Shown: positions 1 through 6,212 of the stretch, piece by piece
Position numbering within the stretch: position 1 is the first letter of the stretch
Layout: the number at the start of each line of letters is the position of its first letter
Assembly (NCBI GenBank): GCA_003694775.1
Contig: RFJV01000011.1
Coordinates: forward strand, 1-8,792
Origin: Chloroflexota bacterium
GTDB lineage: Bacteria > Chloroflexota > Anaerolineae > 4572-78 > J111
Direction of reading: 5' to 3'
Length of the DNA: 8,792 bases
Notes under the pieces: model-generated
Seen by the model: only the letters and a program-made list of their open reading frames with translations
Databases searched by the model: none
Told to the model about the DNA's origin: nothing
Program-made: the position numbers and the translations under genes

Positions 1-126
1 CAGCCGCGCCGAAATACCGGCCTGCCCGGAAACGGTCAGCCCGCCGCCCACCACCAGACCGGCAACCACCAGCAGAGCACTGCCTGCCGGCCAGAATTGG
101 ATTATCTTTTTCAACCAGTCAATCAA
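1..126 (-). CDS. N-terminus of an unknown membrane-anchored or secreted protein (cut by the window edge)
   Basis: The minus strand reads 42 uninterrupted codons from a TTG at 124-126 to the left edge. The peptide starts (M)IDWLKKIIQFWP, with two lysines before a long hydrophobic stretch at about residues 14-30 (AGSALLVVAGLVVGGG). It then turns more polar. This is the layout of a signal peptide or N-terminal membrane anchor. The TTG is chosen because GAGGT lies 7-8 nt upstream and there is no ATG in frame nearby. A strong promoter (325-353) points at it with a predicted leader of about 190 nt, so it is probably the first gene of its own transcript and not part of the lar operon. The visible piece is too short to name a family. 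That a gene starts here is fairly likely; its function is unknown. Confidence 0.6.
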   Translation of the reverse strand, partial: MIDWLKKIIQFWPAGSALLVVAGLVVGGGLTVSGQAGISARL

Positions 127-204
127 TAGAAAATACCTCAAATGTAACTGCCCAGACCAAGAGAAAAATCCGGTAACGCGTTATAAATTCCGGCCATCTC
201 ACAT

Positions 205-260
205 AACACGTAAATCGTAACCCGTAATTTTCCGTTCTTACGTTTTACGTGTTACGTGTT
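205..260 (-). repeat. Long imperfect inverted repeat built of ACGTAA/TTACGT units
   Basis: The arms at 205-227 and 238-260 are complementary at 19 of 23 positions around a 10-nt loop (228-237). Each arm is itself a run of short direct repeats: CGTAA spaced by 7 in the left arm, TTACG spaced by 7 in the right. It therefore looks like a heptamer-type tandem repeat that has folded back or been inverted. It lies inside the predicted leader of the left-edge gene. In RNA it would form a long, AT-rich hairpin. There is no U-tract of a classical terminator. Confidence 0.65.
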
Positions 261-324
261 ACGCCTGATTGTCGGCAAAAAGGCCAACTTAAGCAAAAGT
301 TCACCCAAACCGGAGCAGTTACTA

Positions 325-353
325 AGTATACGTTCCGCGGGGTGGACTGTCAA
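325..353 (-). promoter_or_regulatory. Near-consensus sigma70 promoter for the left-edge gene
   Basis: On the minus strand TTGACA (348-353, perfect -35) is separated by exactly 17 nt from TATACT (325-330, five of six -10 bases). The expected transcription start is near 318, giving a leader of about 190 nt before the TTG start at 126. The -35 box sits only 5 bp from the edge of the octamer array at 359-422, so that array occupies the upstream activator or UP-element position. Confidence 0.75.
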
Positions 354-358
354 AACAG

Positions 359-422
359 GTAGCAGGGTAGCAGGGTAGCAGGGTAGCAGAGTAGCAGGGT
401 AGCAGGGTAGCAAGGTGGCAGG
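359..422. repeat. Tandem octamer array, 8 units of GTAGCAGG
   Basis: Eight consecutive 8-bp units start at 359, 367, 375, 383, 391, 399, 407 and 415. Five are exactly GTAGCAGG and three carry one change (GTAGCAGA, GTAGCAAG, GTGGCAGG). Degenerate units continue at 460-515 and 556-580 between and after the palindromic elements. The unspaced units rule out CRISPR. The array directly abuts the left-facing promoter. Confidence 0.85.
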
Positions 423-487
423 GGGGAAGGAAGGTAGTCCCGGCATCCCTATGCCGGGCAAGGTAGCAGGTAGCAAGGTAGCAGGGG
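418..487. repeat. Palindrome-containing direct repeat, copy 1
   Basis: The segment starting GCAGGGGGGAAGGAAGG recurs at 513 with a period of 95 bp. The first 43 bases (418-460) are identical in both copies and the following roughly 27 bases are near-identical. The core is the hairpin CCCGGCAT-CCCT-ATGCCGGG at 439-458, an 8-bp perfect stem with a 4-nt loop, preceded by GGTAGT. The GGCATCCCTATGCC core also appears, in both orientations, at the right end of the window, which indicates a dispersed repeat family similar in style to REP elements. Confidence 0.8.
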
Positions 488-512
488 TGCAGGGTAGCAA
501 GGGAGCAGAGTA

Positions 513-581
513 GCAGGGGGGAAGGAAGGTAGTCCCGGCATCCCTATGCCGGGCAGGGTAGCAGGTAGCAAAGTAGCAAGG
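513..581. repeat. Palindrome-containing direct repeat, copy 2
   Basis: This is the second copy of the unit at 418-487, with its palindromic core at 534-553. It lies about 65 bp beyond the larC stop on the transcribed strand, so the hairpin would sit in the larC 3' untranslated region. No U-tract follows it, so it is not a classical intrinsic terminator, but such REP-like hairpins often stabilise or help define mRNA 3' ends. Confidence 0.8.
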
Positions 582-584
582 AGC

Positions 585-633
585 GTTCGTCGTTTGTCGT
601 TTGTCGTTGGTCATTCGTCATTCGTCGTTCGTC
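585..633. repeat. Tandem heptamer array, 7 units (GTTYGTC/ATTCGTC)
   Basis: Seven contiguous 7-bp units: GTTCGTC, GTTTGTC, GTTTGTC, GTTGGTC, ATTCGTC, ATTCGTC, GTTCGTC. The array overlaps the 3' end of larC: codons for Thr-Asn-Asp-Glu and the stop (618-632) are all made of repeat sequence. It resembles the short tandemly repeated repetitive (STRR) heptamers known from cyanobacteria and seen in other repeat-rich genomes. Confidence 0.85.
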
Positions 634-1946
634 TGCTCCAGCAAACGGAAGACCAGCCGGTAAATCTCCTTGAGGGGGATGCCGTGTTCCTGGGCCAGGC
701 GGCGGCAGTCCTCATACTCCGGCAGGATATTGACCACCTGCTGGCCCAGCCGGGACAGCTTGACCCGTACCGGTCCGTACGGGGTCTGCACGGTCTGGTG
801 TTCGCGCTGGAGCATATGCTTGGTGACCGGGTAGGTGCGCACCCCGATGCTGGTGGACTCGGCAAAGATGATAGCCAGCAGGTCATCCACCGAGTCCGGG
901 TGGGCCAGCACGTGCAGAAGCACGCCGGGCCGGCTTTTCTTCATCTGCACGGGGATGAGCAGGACATCCAGGGCGTTGGCCGCCAGCAGGCGTTCGGACA
1001 GGTGCTCAAACCACTGGGGGTTCATATCATCGATGTTGGCTTCGATGACCACCGCGGGGCCGTCGTGGTAGCCACCGGGACCGGGGGGTGCGGTGTGCTG
1101 TTGGGGGAAGGGGGTCCGGTTGACCTGCCGGGCCGCGGGCGGGTCAGCCGGACGCCCCAAAAAGGCGCGCAGAACGTTGGGAAACTCCCGCTCCCGCGTG
1201 CCCGCGCCGTACCCCACGGCCTCTACCACCATCGACGGCATCGGGCCAAAGGTCTTGGCCAGGGTGGAGACGATGGCCGCGCCGGTAGGTGTAACCAGCT
1301 CCCCGCGGGTCTGGCTGGTGTACACCGCCGCGCCTTCCAGCAGGTAGGCCGTGGCCGGGGCCGGAACCGGGTACAGCCCGTGGGCGCACTGCACAAACCC
1401 GCCGCCCAGATGCAGGGGCGAAGCGACCAGCCGGTCGATGCCCAGGTATTCCAGGCCAATGGCCGTGGCCGTTACGTCGATAATGGCATCTACGCCCCCC
1501 ACCTCGTGGAAGTGCACTGCATCTGGCGGGACCCCGTGCACCCGCGCCTCGGCCTCGGCCAGCCGGGTGAAGATTCTGGCCGCGGTTTCTTTGACCCGCG
1601 GGGACAGGTCGCTCCCTTCCAGCAGAGACAGGATGTCGGACAGGCCGCGGTGGGCCGCGTGGGTGTGGGCGGCATGGGAGTGAGCATGCCCCGCGTCCGG
1701 CGTGTCGACCTCCACAAAGCCGGCATCGGCCAGATGTTCGTCCCCACCGGAGAGCAGATGCACTTCAAAACGGCGGGCCTGCACCCCGCGGCGGCTGACC
1801 GTTTCCGTGTGCAGGCGGTAGCCGGACAGTGGCAGTTTGTGCAGTTCCTGCTGTAAAAAGGCCATATCCAGCCCCAGGTCCAGCAGGGCGGCAACCATCA
1901 TATCACCGCTGATACCGGCGAAGCAGTCCAGGTAAAGTAGCGACAT
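618..1946 (-). CDS. larC: LarC, nickel insertase of nickel-pincer nucleotide cofactor synthesis
   Basis: LarC is the CTP-dependent cyclometallase that places nickel into the dithiolated pyridinium mononucleotide, the last step of the cofactor used by LarA-type 2-hydroxyacid racemases. The 442-residue protein opens with MSLLYLDCFAGISGDMM, the family N-terminus. It has a histidine-rich stretch at residues 87-99 (six His, probably for nickel), HFHEVGGVDAIIDV at 145-158, ELVTPTGAAIV at 216-226, and a C-terminal half beginning near IEANIDDMNP at 301. The Pro/Gly-rich linker at about 265-298 joins the parts that are separate LarC1 and LarC2 frames in Lactiplantibacillus; here the frame is continuous. 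The start at 1944-1946 fits the family. An upstream in-frame ATG at 1997 would overlap the previous gene. The start lies 13 nt after that gene's stop with only a weak GGGGA, which suggests coupled translation. The final Thr-Asn-Asp-Glu and stop derive from a heptamer array. Confidence 0.93.
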   Translation of the reverse strand: MSLLYLDCFAGISGDMMVAALLDLGLDMAFLQQELHKLPLSGYRLHTETVSRRGVQARRFEVHLLSGGDEHLADAGFVEVDTPDAGHAHSHAAHTHAAHRGLSDILSLLEGSDLSPRVKETAARIFTRLAEAEARVHGVPPDAVHFHEVGGVDAIIDVTATAIGLEYLGIDRLVASPLHLGGGFVQCAHGLYPVPAPATAYLLEGAAVYTSQTRGELVTPTGAAIVSTLAKTFGPMPSMVVEAVGYGAGTREREFPNVLRAFLGRPADPPAARQVNRTPFPQQHTAPPGPGGYHDGPAVVIEANIDDMNPQWFEHLSERLLAANALDVLLIPVQMKKSRPGVLLHVLAHPDSVDDLLAIIFAESTSIGVRTYPVTKHMLQREHQTVQTPYGPVRVKLSRLGQQVVNILPEYEDCRRLAQEHGIPLKEIYRLVFRLLEQTNDE

Positions 1947-1959
1947 TTCCCCGACCGGT

Positions 1960-2745
1960 TCAGGCAAAGCAGACCGACACACTGCCCAGGCGGTCAAAAT
2001 CGGCCCGGATGGTATCGCCGGCGGTCACAAATGGGGCAATGGACAATGAGCCGGACAGAACAATCTCGCCGGCCTTGAGGCTCAGGCCGAACTCCGCCAG
2101 CTTGTTGACCAGCCAGGCCACCGCGGCCGCAGGATGGCCCATCGAGGCCGCGCCGGCGCCGCTTCCTACCAGCTCCCCATTCTTGTACAGGGCCATGCCG
2201 ACCAGCCGCAGGTCGAGCGCCTCCACCGGTGTCAGCCGGTCCCCCAGCACCAGCCCTGCCGAAGAGCCGTTGTCGGCGATGGTGTCCTGGATTTTGATTT
2301 TCCAGTCGCGCACCCGGCTGTCGATGATTTCCAGGGCCGGCATGACCCCGCGGGTGGCGGCCAGCACATCGGCGATGGTGACACCGGGGCCGGCCAGGTC
2401 GCGGCCCAGGATGAAGGCAATTTCCCCCTCACAGCGGGGCTGGAGCAGGGTCGCCGCGGGCACGGACTGGCCGGTCGAGACCACCATATCATCGAACAGG
2501 TGGCCGTAGTCCGGCTCCGACACGCCCAGCATTTCCTGCATGGCTTTACTGCTCAGGCCAATCTTCCAGCCGACTACCCGCCGGCCTTCGGCCTGCCGCC
2601 GCCGGGCCAGGGCCAACTGCACCTGGTAAGCCTGGGCAATGGTGATGTCCGGAAAGCGGTCGGTCAGCGGGTCAACGGGAACTCGCTGTTGCTGAGCCTG
2701 GTACAGCTCAGCGGCTAACTGTTCTGGATTGATGGATGTGGTCAT
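1960..2745 (-). CDS. 2-keto-4-pentenoate hydratase family protein (MhpD/DmpE-like, FAH superfamily)
   Basis: This 261-residue protein belongs to the fumarylacetoacetase-like fold. Known members hydrate 2-hydroxypenta-2,4-dienoate (MhpD, XylJ, DmpE) or decarboxylate 4-oxalocrotonate (DmpH) at the end of aromatic meta-cleavage routes. It shows GWKIGLSS at 59-66 (Lys61), a metal-binding Glu pair in CEGEIAF (Glu106, Glu108), a third carboxylate in MPALEIIDSR (Glu139), and the C-terminal block SGSLSIAPFVTAGDTI at 231-246. These match MhpD metal ligands as I recall them, so it should be active. GAGGTG sits 5 nt before the ATG, a strong ribosome site. It lies between larE and larC on the same strand, 13 nt from larC, so it appears to belong to the lar operon, although no aromatic-degradation gene is visible and the NPN pathway has no such step. 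The true substrate is unknown. Confidence 0.88.
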   Translation of the reverse strand: MTTSINPEQLAAELYQAQQQRVPVDPLTDRFPDITIAQAYQVQLALARRRQAEGRRVVGWKIGLSSKAMQEMLGVSEPDYGHLFDDMVVSTGQSVPAATLLQPRCEGEIAFILGRDLAGPGVTIADVLAATRGVMPALEIIDSRVRDWKIKIQDTIADNGSSAGLVLGDRLTPVEALDLRLVGMALYKNGELVGSGAGAASMGHPAAAVAWLVNKLAEFGLSLKAGEIVLSGSLSIAPFVTAGDTIRADFDRLGSVSVCFA

Positions 2746-2763
2746 GATGACACCTCATTTAAA

Positions 2764-2812
2764 GGATGAAGGATGAAGGATGAGGGATGAGGGATGAAGG
2801 ATGAAGGATGAA
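2764..2812. repeat. Tandem heptamer array, 7 units of GGATGAA/GGATGAG
   Basis: Seven exact-phase 7-bp units start at 2764: five GGATGAA and two GGATGAG (units 3 and 4). The array fills more than half of the 85-bp gap between larE and the hydratase-family gene. On the transcribed strand it reads as TTCATCC units and ends 7 nt upstream of the GAGGTG ribosome site. A change in unit number would alter spacer length but no coding frame. A T-run (2814-2819 on the complement) flanks it on the larE side. Confidence 0.9.
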
Positions 2813-2830
2813 GAAAAAATTTCCCTTTCC

Positions 2831-3682
2831 CTACTTCCTCCCTGCGCCTGCAGGGATATTTACTATTGGAATCAGGGCCGGCTCAGCCTGGTTCATACTG
2901 CCTCGCTGGTAGCCGGCCAGGTCCAGAGTGACATAAGTATAGCCCAACTGCCGGAAATGGGCCACTACCTGCGGGGCCATGTCCAGCAGGCGGGGCATAT
3001 CGTCCGGGGCGACCTCGATGCGGGCGATGGTGTCGTGATGCCGCACCCGGAACTGCCGGAACCCTGCCTGCCACAAGAATTCTTCGGCGGCTTCCACCTG
3101 GGCCAGCTTTTCCACGGTAATCCGGGAGCCGTAGGGAAATCGGGAGCCCAGACAGGCAAAGGCCGGTTTGTTCCACACCGGCAGGTTGAAATGTTCGGCC
3201 AGGGCGCGGATGTCGGCTTTGCTGAGGCCGGCTTCCTTCAGAGGGGCACGGACGCCGTGCTCCCCCGCGGCCTGCCGGCCCGGTCGATGGTCGCCGTCAT
3301 CATCCTGGTTTTCGCCGTAGGCAATCCAGCGGAATCCCAGCTCTCCGGCCAGCTTTTCCAGATGGGTAAACAGTTCGGTTTTGCAGAAGTAGCACCGGTT
3401 GACCGGATTGGCCGCGTAGCGCGGGTCGCTGACCTCCTGGGTTTTGATAACGATGTGCCGGACGCCAATCTGCCGGGCCAGTTCCTGGGCCTCGCGCAGT
3501 TCCCGCCGCGGCAGAGAGGGCGAGTCCGCGGTTACGGCCACAGCCTTTTCCCCCAGCACGTCGGCGGCCACCTTTGCCAGCAGAACGCTGTCCACCCCGC
3601 CCGACATGCCGATGACCACATCCCCCATTTGGGCCAGTATCCGGCAAAGCCGGTCGTATTTTGTTTGCAGTTCGGTATTCAT
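2831..3682 (-). CDS. larE: LarE, ATP-dependent sulfur transferase of NPN cofactor synthesis (three-cysteine type)
   Basis: LarE adenylates pyridinium-3,5-biscarboxylic acid mononucleotide and converts its carboxylates to thiocarboxylates. The 283-residue protein has the PP-loop SGGVDS at 27-32, the usual N-type ATP pyrophosphatase motif, then a motif with Cys97 and Cys100 ([10 protein letters not shown]) and Cys177 in [14 protein letters not shown]. Cys177 matches the sacrificial Cys176 of the L. plantarum enzyme. The extra CxxC is typical of LarE forms, such as those of Thermotoga and Methanococcus, that bind a [4Fe-4S] cluster at three cysteines and can act repeatedly. The ATG overlaps the larB stop as ATGA, with GAGGAG 5 nt upstream, so larB and larE are translationally coupled. 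The roughly 14 C-terminal residues after QAEPAL are unremarkable. Related PP-loop proteins exist, but the larB/larC neighbours make the assignment firm. Confidence 0.93.
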   Translation of the reverse strand: MNTELQTKYDRLCRILAQMGDVVIGMSGGVDSVLLAKVAADVLGEKAVAVTADSPSLPRRELREAQELARQIGVRHIVIKTQEVSDPRYAANPVNRCYFCKTELFTHLEKLAGELGFRWIAYGENQDDDGDHRPGRQAAGEHGVRAPLKEAGLSKADIRALAEHFNLPVWNKPAFACLGSRFPYGSRITVEKLAQVEAAEEFLWQAGFRQFRVRHHDTIARIEVAPDDMPRLLDMAPQVVAHFRQLGYTYVTLDLAGYQRGSMNQAEPALIPIVNIPAGAGRK

Positions 3683-4440
3683 ATCGACTCCTCGTCAAGC
3701 TGGTTTATCAGGCTGGCGGCAAATCCGGCGCCAAAGCCGTTGTCTATGTTGACCACCACCACCCCGGAAGCACAGCTGTTCAGCATACCCAGCAGGGCGG
3801 CCAGGCCGTTAAAGCTGGCCCCATAGCCCACGCTGGTCGGCACGGCAATGACCGGCCTGCGCACCAGACCGCCGACCACGCTGGGCAGAGCGCCTTCCAT
3901 CCCGGCCACCACCACCAGCACCCGCGCCGACATTATCAGGTCCACGTGGGCCAGCAGGCGGTGCAGACCGGCTACTCCCACATCGAACAGCCGCGCCACC
4001 CGGTTGCCCATAACTTCGGCGGTCAGGGCGGCTTCTTCGGCCACCGGGATGTCCGACGTGCCGGCACTGATGACCAGCACCGTTCCACCCCGTTTGGGCA
4101 GGGGCGACCGCTCCACCACAATCATCCGGGCCTCCGGGTGGTAAACCGCCTCCGGCACAACCCGGCGCACCGCGTCGGCCATTTCCGCAGTGGCGCGGGT
4201 GGCCAGCACCGGGCCGGGATGTTCGGCCAGCCGGGCCACAATGGCCGACACCTGGTCCGCGGTTTTGCCCTGGCAGAAGACCACCTCCGGAAAGCCGGTG
4301 CGCAGGGCGCGGTGGGAGTCCAGATGGGCAAAGCCCAGGTCGGTAAACGGCAGGCGGCGGAGCGTGTCAACCGCCTGGTCGATGTTGACCTGCCCCGCCT
4401 GCACCTGCTCCAGCAGATGACGGATGGTTTTTTCGTCCAA
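3679..4440 (-). CDS. larB: LarB, nicotinate adenine dinucleotide carboxylase/hydrolase
   Basis: LarB carboxylates C5 of the pyridinium ring of nicotinate adenine dinucleotide and hydrolyses the phosphoanhydride, the first committed step of NPN cofactor synthesis. With the start proposed here it has 253 residues. The family N-terminal block is at 30-60 ([21 protein letters not shown]), followed by a PurE-like C-terminal domain with [17 protein letters not shown] (121-137), [14 protein letters not shown] (150-163), [12 protein letters not shown] (178-189) and a Cys223 motif (MLNSCASG). Cys223 matches the catalytic Cys221 of L. plantarum. The start is a TTG at 4438-4440, chosen because GGGAG lies 7 nt upstream and the product then begins like its relatives. 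The more upstream TTG at 4464 lies in the U-tract of the preceding terminator. The N-terminal 120 residues separate it from true PurE. No good promoter is seen just upstream. Confidence 0.92.
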   Translation of the reverse strand: MDEKTIRHLLEQVQAGQVNIDQAVDTLRRLPFTDLGFAHLDSHRALRTGFPEVVFCQGKTADQVSAIVARLAEHPGPVLATRATAEMADAVRRVVPEAVYHPEARMIVVERSPLPKRGGTVLVISAGTSDIPVAEEAALTAEVMGNRVARLFDVGVAGLHRLLAHVDLIMSARVLVVVAGMEGALPSVVGGLVRRPVIAVPTSVGYGASFNGLAALLGMLNSCASGVVVVNIDNGFGAGFAASLINQLDEESI

Positions 4441-4452
4441 TCTCCAACTCCC

Positions 4453-4496
4453 AATCAAAAACAAGGTGACGGTTCCCGCCTGGCAACCGTCACCTT
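4453..4496 (-). terminator. Rho-independent terminator of the oxidoreductase operon, at the 5' edge of larB
   Basis: Arms at 4463-4474 and 4485-4496 form a perfect 12-bp stem (GGTGACGGTT/AACCGTCACC plus two A-T pairs) with a 10-nt loop. On the transcribed strand it is followed by TTGTTTTTGATT (4464-4453). It starts about 35 nt after the stop codon at 4531 and ends about 13-20 nt before the larB TTG. A smaller palindrome, GCCGT-N6-ACGGC, lies at 4506-4521. Confidence 0.8.
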
Positions 4497-4530
4497 TGGT
4501 TTACAGCCGTTTTTTTACGGCAGGTCTGCT

Positions 4531-6153
4531 TTAGCGGAGACCGGCCATTTCCTGGAGCATATGCCAGTTTGCCAGCCGGTCGGCCTGGGCGGCCAGCAGG
4601 CTCGGCGACGGGTTGCCGTCCTTGTCGAAGTGCTTGGCAAAGCGGCCCTCGGTGCGGGCAAAGCTGATGAAGTCGATGCGCTCGCCGGTCTTGGGAACCA
4701 CGTACCAGTCCTCTTTCTGGGCCGGGTTGCCCTGCAGGCTCAGGCGTTCGCGGATGGTATCGCCTTTACGCGGGTCGTAAATAAACACCGGGAAGGCCCG
4801 CGATTCAACGGCCAGCTTGGACTGGTGGCGGCTCATGTTGTCGCCAACGCCGTGCTCCGGCTGGCAGGTGGTGTAGGTATTCACGATAGCCGGGCCGTCG
4901 AAGCTGGCCGCTTCGAGGACGGCCTTGTAGAAGTGGTTCGGGATGGAAGCCACGGTCTGGGCGACAAAGGTGTTGGGGTGCATCATGGCAATCCGGCCCA
5001 GCTCCTTGCGCAGTTCCTGCTTGCCGTGTACGGCTGACCCGAACTGGCTCATCTTGGTTTCCTGGGCAGTGAAGCTGGCCGTGGAGGACTGCCCGCCGGT
5101 GTTGGAATAGACCTGGGTGTCCAGCACCAGCACCTTGATGTTCAGTCCGGAGGCCATCAGCCGGCTCAGGCTCTGGAAGCCGATGTCCAGCATGGCCCCG
5201 TCGCCGCCGATGACCCACAACTGCTTGTCCTGCCAGCCCAACTGGTTCCAGCGCAGGCGGATGCCGATGGCGTCTGCCGGGGCGTTTTCAAACAGGCTGT
5301 TCGTCCACGGCACCAGGTAGGGGTTGAAGGGATAGGTACTGCCGTAAACGGTGTTGCATCCGGTAGCGGCCACAATGCCGATGTTTTCCGCGCCGTACTT
5401 GTAGCCCAGCGCGGCCAGCCACATCCGCAGAACGGTGGCCTCGCCACAGCCGGCGCAGGAGCCGGCCCCGCCCACGTACAGAAGGCTCTGCTCGGCCAGC
5501 ATCATATCCACCGCCACCCGGTCGTTGATGAACCGTTCCGGGGTGGGCGGCAGTTTGCGGAAGAAGTTGATGCTTTTCTGGTAGATGGGGACGGTGGTAT
5601 CTTCCTTTTGAATCATCTTCAGGGCGTTGTAGCCCAGGTCTTCGCAGGCTTCCACGCACTCGGCGCACCCCTTGCACTTGGTCGGGTCGATGAAAATGCC
5701 GAACATGCCCGGCTTTTCGCCTTTGCGCTGGGGTACGGTGTAGAACTTGTTGGTTTTGGCAAACTGCCGGCGCATAAAGTCGGCTTCTTTGGGGTTGGCA
5801 ATCTGGCTCAGTTCTGCTTCCAGAACGTCTTCTTCCACCACCTTGCCGAGAATGGCCGTGTCGGGGCACTCGTTGACGCAGGTCATACAGGCCACGCAGT
5901 TTTCGTGGATGAATTCGGGGATTTCCGGGGCGATGTAGCTGAAGTCGCGCAGAATGCCCGTCCCGGCGGGGACGATACTGCGCGCCACCCGGATGTCAGC
6001 CGGCAGGTCATCGTCCGCGCCCTGGTTGTAGCTGGTCACAACCTGGTCAAAGAAATCCTGTACGTCGATAATATCGGGGCTGTAGCCACTGCCGCCGTTG
6101 GTTTTTGTTTTGGTGACTTTGGTAATATCTACGGTATCGGTTGTCACTCCCAT
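4531..6153 (-). CDS. porB: Pyruvate (2-oxoacid):ferredoxin oxidoreductase, fused ferredoxin (delta) and TPP-binding (beta) subunit
   Basis: This is the electron-transfer and thiamine-diphosphate half of a NifJ-like enzyme that oxidatively decarboxylates pyruvate (or a similar 2-oxoacid) with CoA and reduces ferredoxin. The 540 residues hold, in order: an N-terminal extension of about 80 residues; a [4Fe-4S] motif at Cys86, 89, 92, 96; a second at Cys160, 163, 166, 170; and a TPP domain from about 225. The TPP domain has the proximal-cluster cysteines 233, 236, 266 and 430, GGDGAMLD at 316-323 and the conserved YSNTGGQSS at 349-357. All twelve cluster cysteines are present, so it should be functional. 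The ATG has AGGA 5 nt upstream and follows the alpha subunit by 59 nt. That gap carries two small palindromes and no promoter or terminator, so the two are cotranscribed. A strong terminator follows it. Confidence 0.92.
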   Translation of the reverse strand: MGVTTDTVDITKVTKTKTNGGSGYSPDIIDVQDFFDQVVTSYNQGADDDLPADIRVARSIVPAGTGILRDFSYIAPEIPEFIHENCVACMTCVNECPDTAILGKVVEEDVLEAELSQIANPKEADFMRRQFAKTNKFYTVPQRKGEKPGMFGIFIDPTKCKGCAECVEACEDLGYNALKMIQKEDTTVPIYQKSINFFRKLPPTPERFINDRVAVDMMLAEQSLLYVGGAGSCAGCGEATVLRMWLAALGYKYGAENIGIVAATGCNTVYGSTYPFNPYLVPWTNSLFENAPADAIGIRLRWNQLGWQDKQLWVIGGDGAMLDIGFQSLSRLMASGLNIKVLVLDTQVYSNTGGQSSTASFTAQETKMSQFGSAVHGKQELRKELGRIAMMHPNTFVAQTVASIPNHFYKAVLEAASFDGPAIVNTYTTCQPEHGVGDNMSRHQSKLAVESRAFPVFIYDPRKGDTIRERLSLQGNPAQKEDWYVVPKTGERIDFISFARTEGRFAKHFDKDGNPSPSLLAAQADRLANWHMLQEMAGLR

Positions 6154-6212
6154 TTTATTCCTGCCTTTCTGGTCAGTTCAATTCCGGTTTAACCGATGAA
6201 ATTCATCCGGGG
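6154..6212 (-). other. Intercistronic gap of the oxidoreductase genes with two small palindromes
   Basis: The 59-nt gap holds GATGAA-A-TTCATC (about 6195-6207) next to CGGTT-T-AACCG (about 6185-6195), and then the AGGA ribosome site of the downstream gene. The palindromes could form a small stabilising stem between the two messages. There is no U-tract and no promoter. Confidence 0.4.

Noticed and set aside
534..553. Intrinsic terminator of larC
   Set aside because: The hairpin is good but no U-tract follows it and it is part of a dispersed repeat, so it was recorded as a repeat only.
252..614. 120-codon minus-strand frame between larC and the left promoter
   Set aside because: Its product is low-complexity (repeated CYPATLLP) because it translates the octamer and palindrome repeats; no ribosome site or family resemblance.
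359..633. CRISPR array
   Set aside because: The repeats are 7-8 bp and contiguous with no unique spacers, and no cas genes are near.
1947..1997. ATG at 1997 as the larC start
   Set aside because: It would overlap the upstream gene by 38 bp and add a non-homologous 17-residue tail; the family begins at MSLLYLDCFAG.
4441..4464. TTG at 4464 as the larB start
   Set aside because: It lies in the U-tract of the terminator hairpin, which would bury any ribosome site; the TTG at 4440 has GGGAG at good spacing and fits the family N-terminus.
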